From: Niveispirillum sp. SYP-B3756
GTDB taxonomy: Bacteria; Pseudomonadota; Alphaproteobacteria; Azospirillales; Azospirillaceae
Reading direction: 5' to 3'
DNA length: 64,000 nucleotides
NCBI RefSeq assembly: GCF_009495745.1
Contig: NZ_WIDQ01000002.1
Coordinates: forward strand, 496,001 to 560,000
The notes under the pieces are model-generated. The model searched no databases. It was not told the DNA's origin and saw nothing but the letters and a program-made list of their open reading frames with translations. Below, piece by piece: positions 63,712 to 64,000 of the stretch (positions are counted from its first letter, which is position 1; each line of letters starts with the position of its first letter). Made by a program: the position numbers and the translations under genes.

Positions 63712-64000
63712 ATGGCGATGGAGGGCAAACCGCTTGCCGACAATGTATTCACCTGGCCCAGCGATGATCCGGCCCTGATCGGTGGGGTTGATGCGCGCGG
63801 GCGCCTCCGCTTCCCCTTCATGGGCCGTCCGGGTGAACAGCCGGTCGAACTGGCGCGTGCGGGTGTGTTGTGGAGCTGGACGGTGCAGCGTTTCCTGCCC
63901 AAGCAGCCCCCCTATCTGGGACGGGAGACGAAGGCGGAATTCCAGCCGTTTGCGCTGGGCTATGTGGAATTGCCGGGACAGGTGCGGGTGGAAACACGGC
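63712..64000 (+). CDS. DUF35 / OB-fold acyl-CoA-associated protein (partial, runs off the window)
   Basis: The first 96 codons are in the window. WPSDDPALIGG near residue 15, then LWSWTVQRFLPKQPPYLG near 53 and FALGYVELPGQVRVETR near 80 are the DUF35 pattern. In this family a rubredoxin-like zinc ribbon precedes the OB fold. Here the stretch between LIGG and the OB fold has no Cys at all, so the zinc ribbon is lost or degenerate. DUF35 proteins assist thiolases or hydratases in side-chain beta-oxidation, which fits the adjacent acyl-CoA genes. GGAGG precedes the ATG. Confidence 0.8.
   Translation, partial: MAMEGKPLADNVFTWPSDDPALIGGVDARGRLRFPFMGRPGEQPVELARAGVLWSWTVQRFLPKQPPYLGRETKAEFQPFALGYVELPGQVRVETR

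Overview
This 64 kb window is GC-rich, densely coded bacterial chromosome. The surE-pcm-M23 peptidase order behind serS, the two large TonB-dependent receptors, the MipA/OmpV protein and the many SDR genes fit an alphaproteobacterium, probably Azospirillaceae/Niveispirillum-like or sphingomonad-like. The genus is inferred from gene content only. I see no rRNA, tRNA or CRISPR array.

Layout. (1) 1-11.9 kb, surface polysaccharide: the tail of an SGNH hydrolase, a leftward cluster (triple-domain glycosyltransferase, NAD-dependent sugar reductase/epimerase, 3,5-epimerase, C-methyltransferase, glucose-1-phosphate cytidylyltransferase) that looks built to make a CDP-linked C-methyl-deoxy sugar, two rightward glycosyltransferases sharing an N-terminal module, and a HAD-IIIA phosphatase. 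A transposase remnant of the IS5 family lies between the two arms. (2) 12.4-19.1 kb: a YcaC-like hydrolase and a coupled operon XapX / amidohydrolase / DoxX / MFS-ABM fusion / alginate-export-type outer-membrane protein, of unknown substrate. (3) 19.1-33.5 kb, housekeeping and stress: LysM-M23 lipoprotein, pcm, surE, serS, several envelope proteins, an M20 amidohydrolase, MipA, manC, and a divergent oxyR-katG pair with a recognisable OxyR-type double site. (4) 33.5-45.7 kb, a quinate/shikimate (possibly chlorogenate-ester) utilisation island: TonB receptor, two esterases, TetR regulator, DUF3237 protein, 3-dehydroshikimate dehydratase fused to an HPPD-like domain, type II dehydroquinase, NAD-type quinate/shikimate dehydrogenase and an AAHS transporter. 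Two matching GTACGAA dyads mark its promoters. (5) 45.8-64 kb, a second catabolic island of unknown substrate: two Rieske oxygenase alpha subunits, a Rieske ferredoxin, six SDRs, an ABM monooxygenase, a PTGR/CurA-like reductase, a TonB receptor, a SnoaL-like protein, acyl-CoA ligase, two acyl-CoA dehydrogenases, a ThuA-like protein and a DUF35 protein.

The strongest new signal is in region 5. A 14-bp dyad, TGAYTRATGARTCA and close variants, occurs seven times and only in promoter regions, in front of nearly every transcription unit. It defines a regulon whose regulator is not in the window. The gene set suggests uptake of a hydrophobic ring compound, ring hydroxylation, alcohol/ketone oxidation by SDRs, CoA activation of a carboxyl group and side-chain dehydrogenation.

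Two families of repeats are scattered between genes. One is a CGTCATTCCCGC hairpin family (five copies). The other has a conserved core of about 80 bp flanked by hairpins whose sequences differ completely between copies while their pairing is kept.
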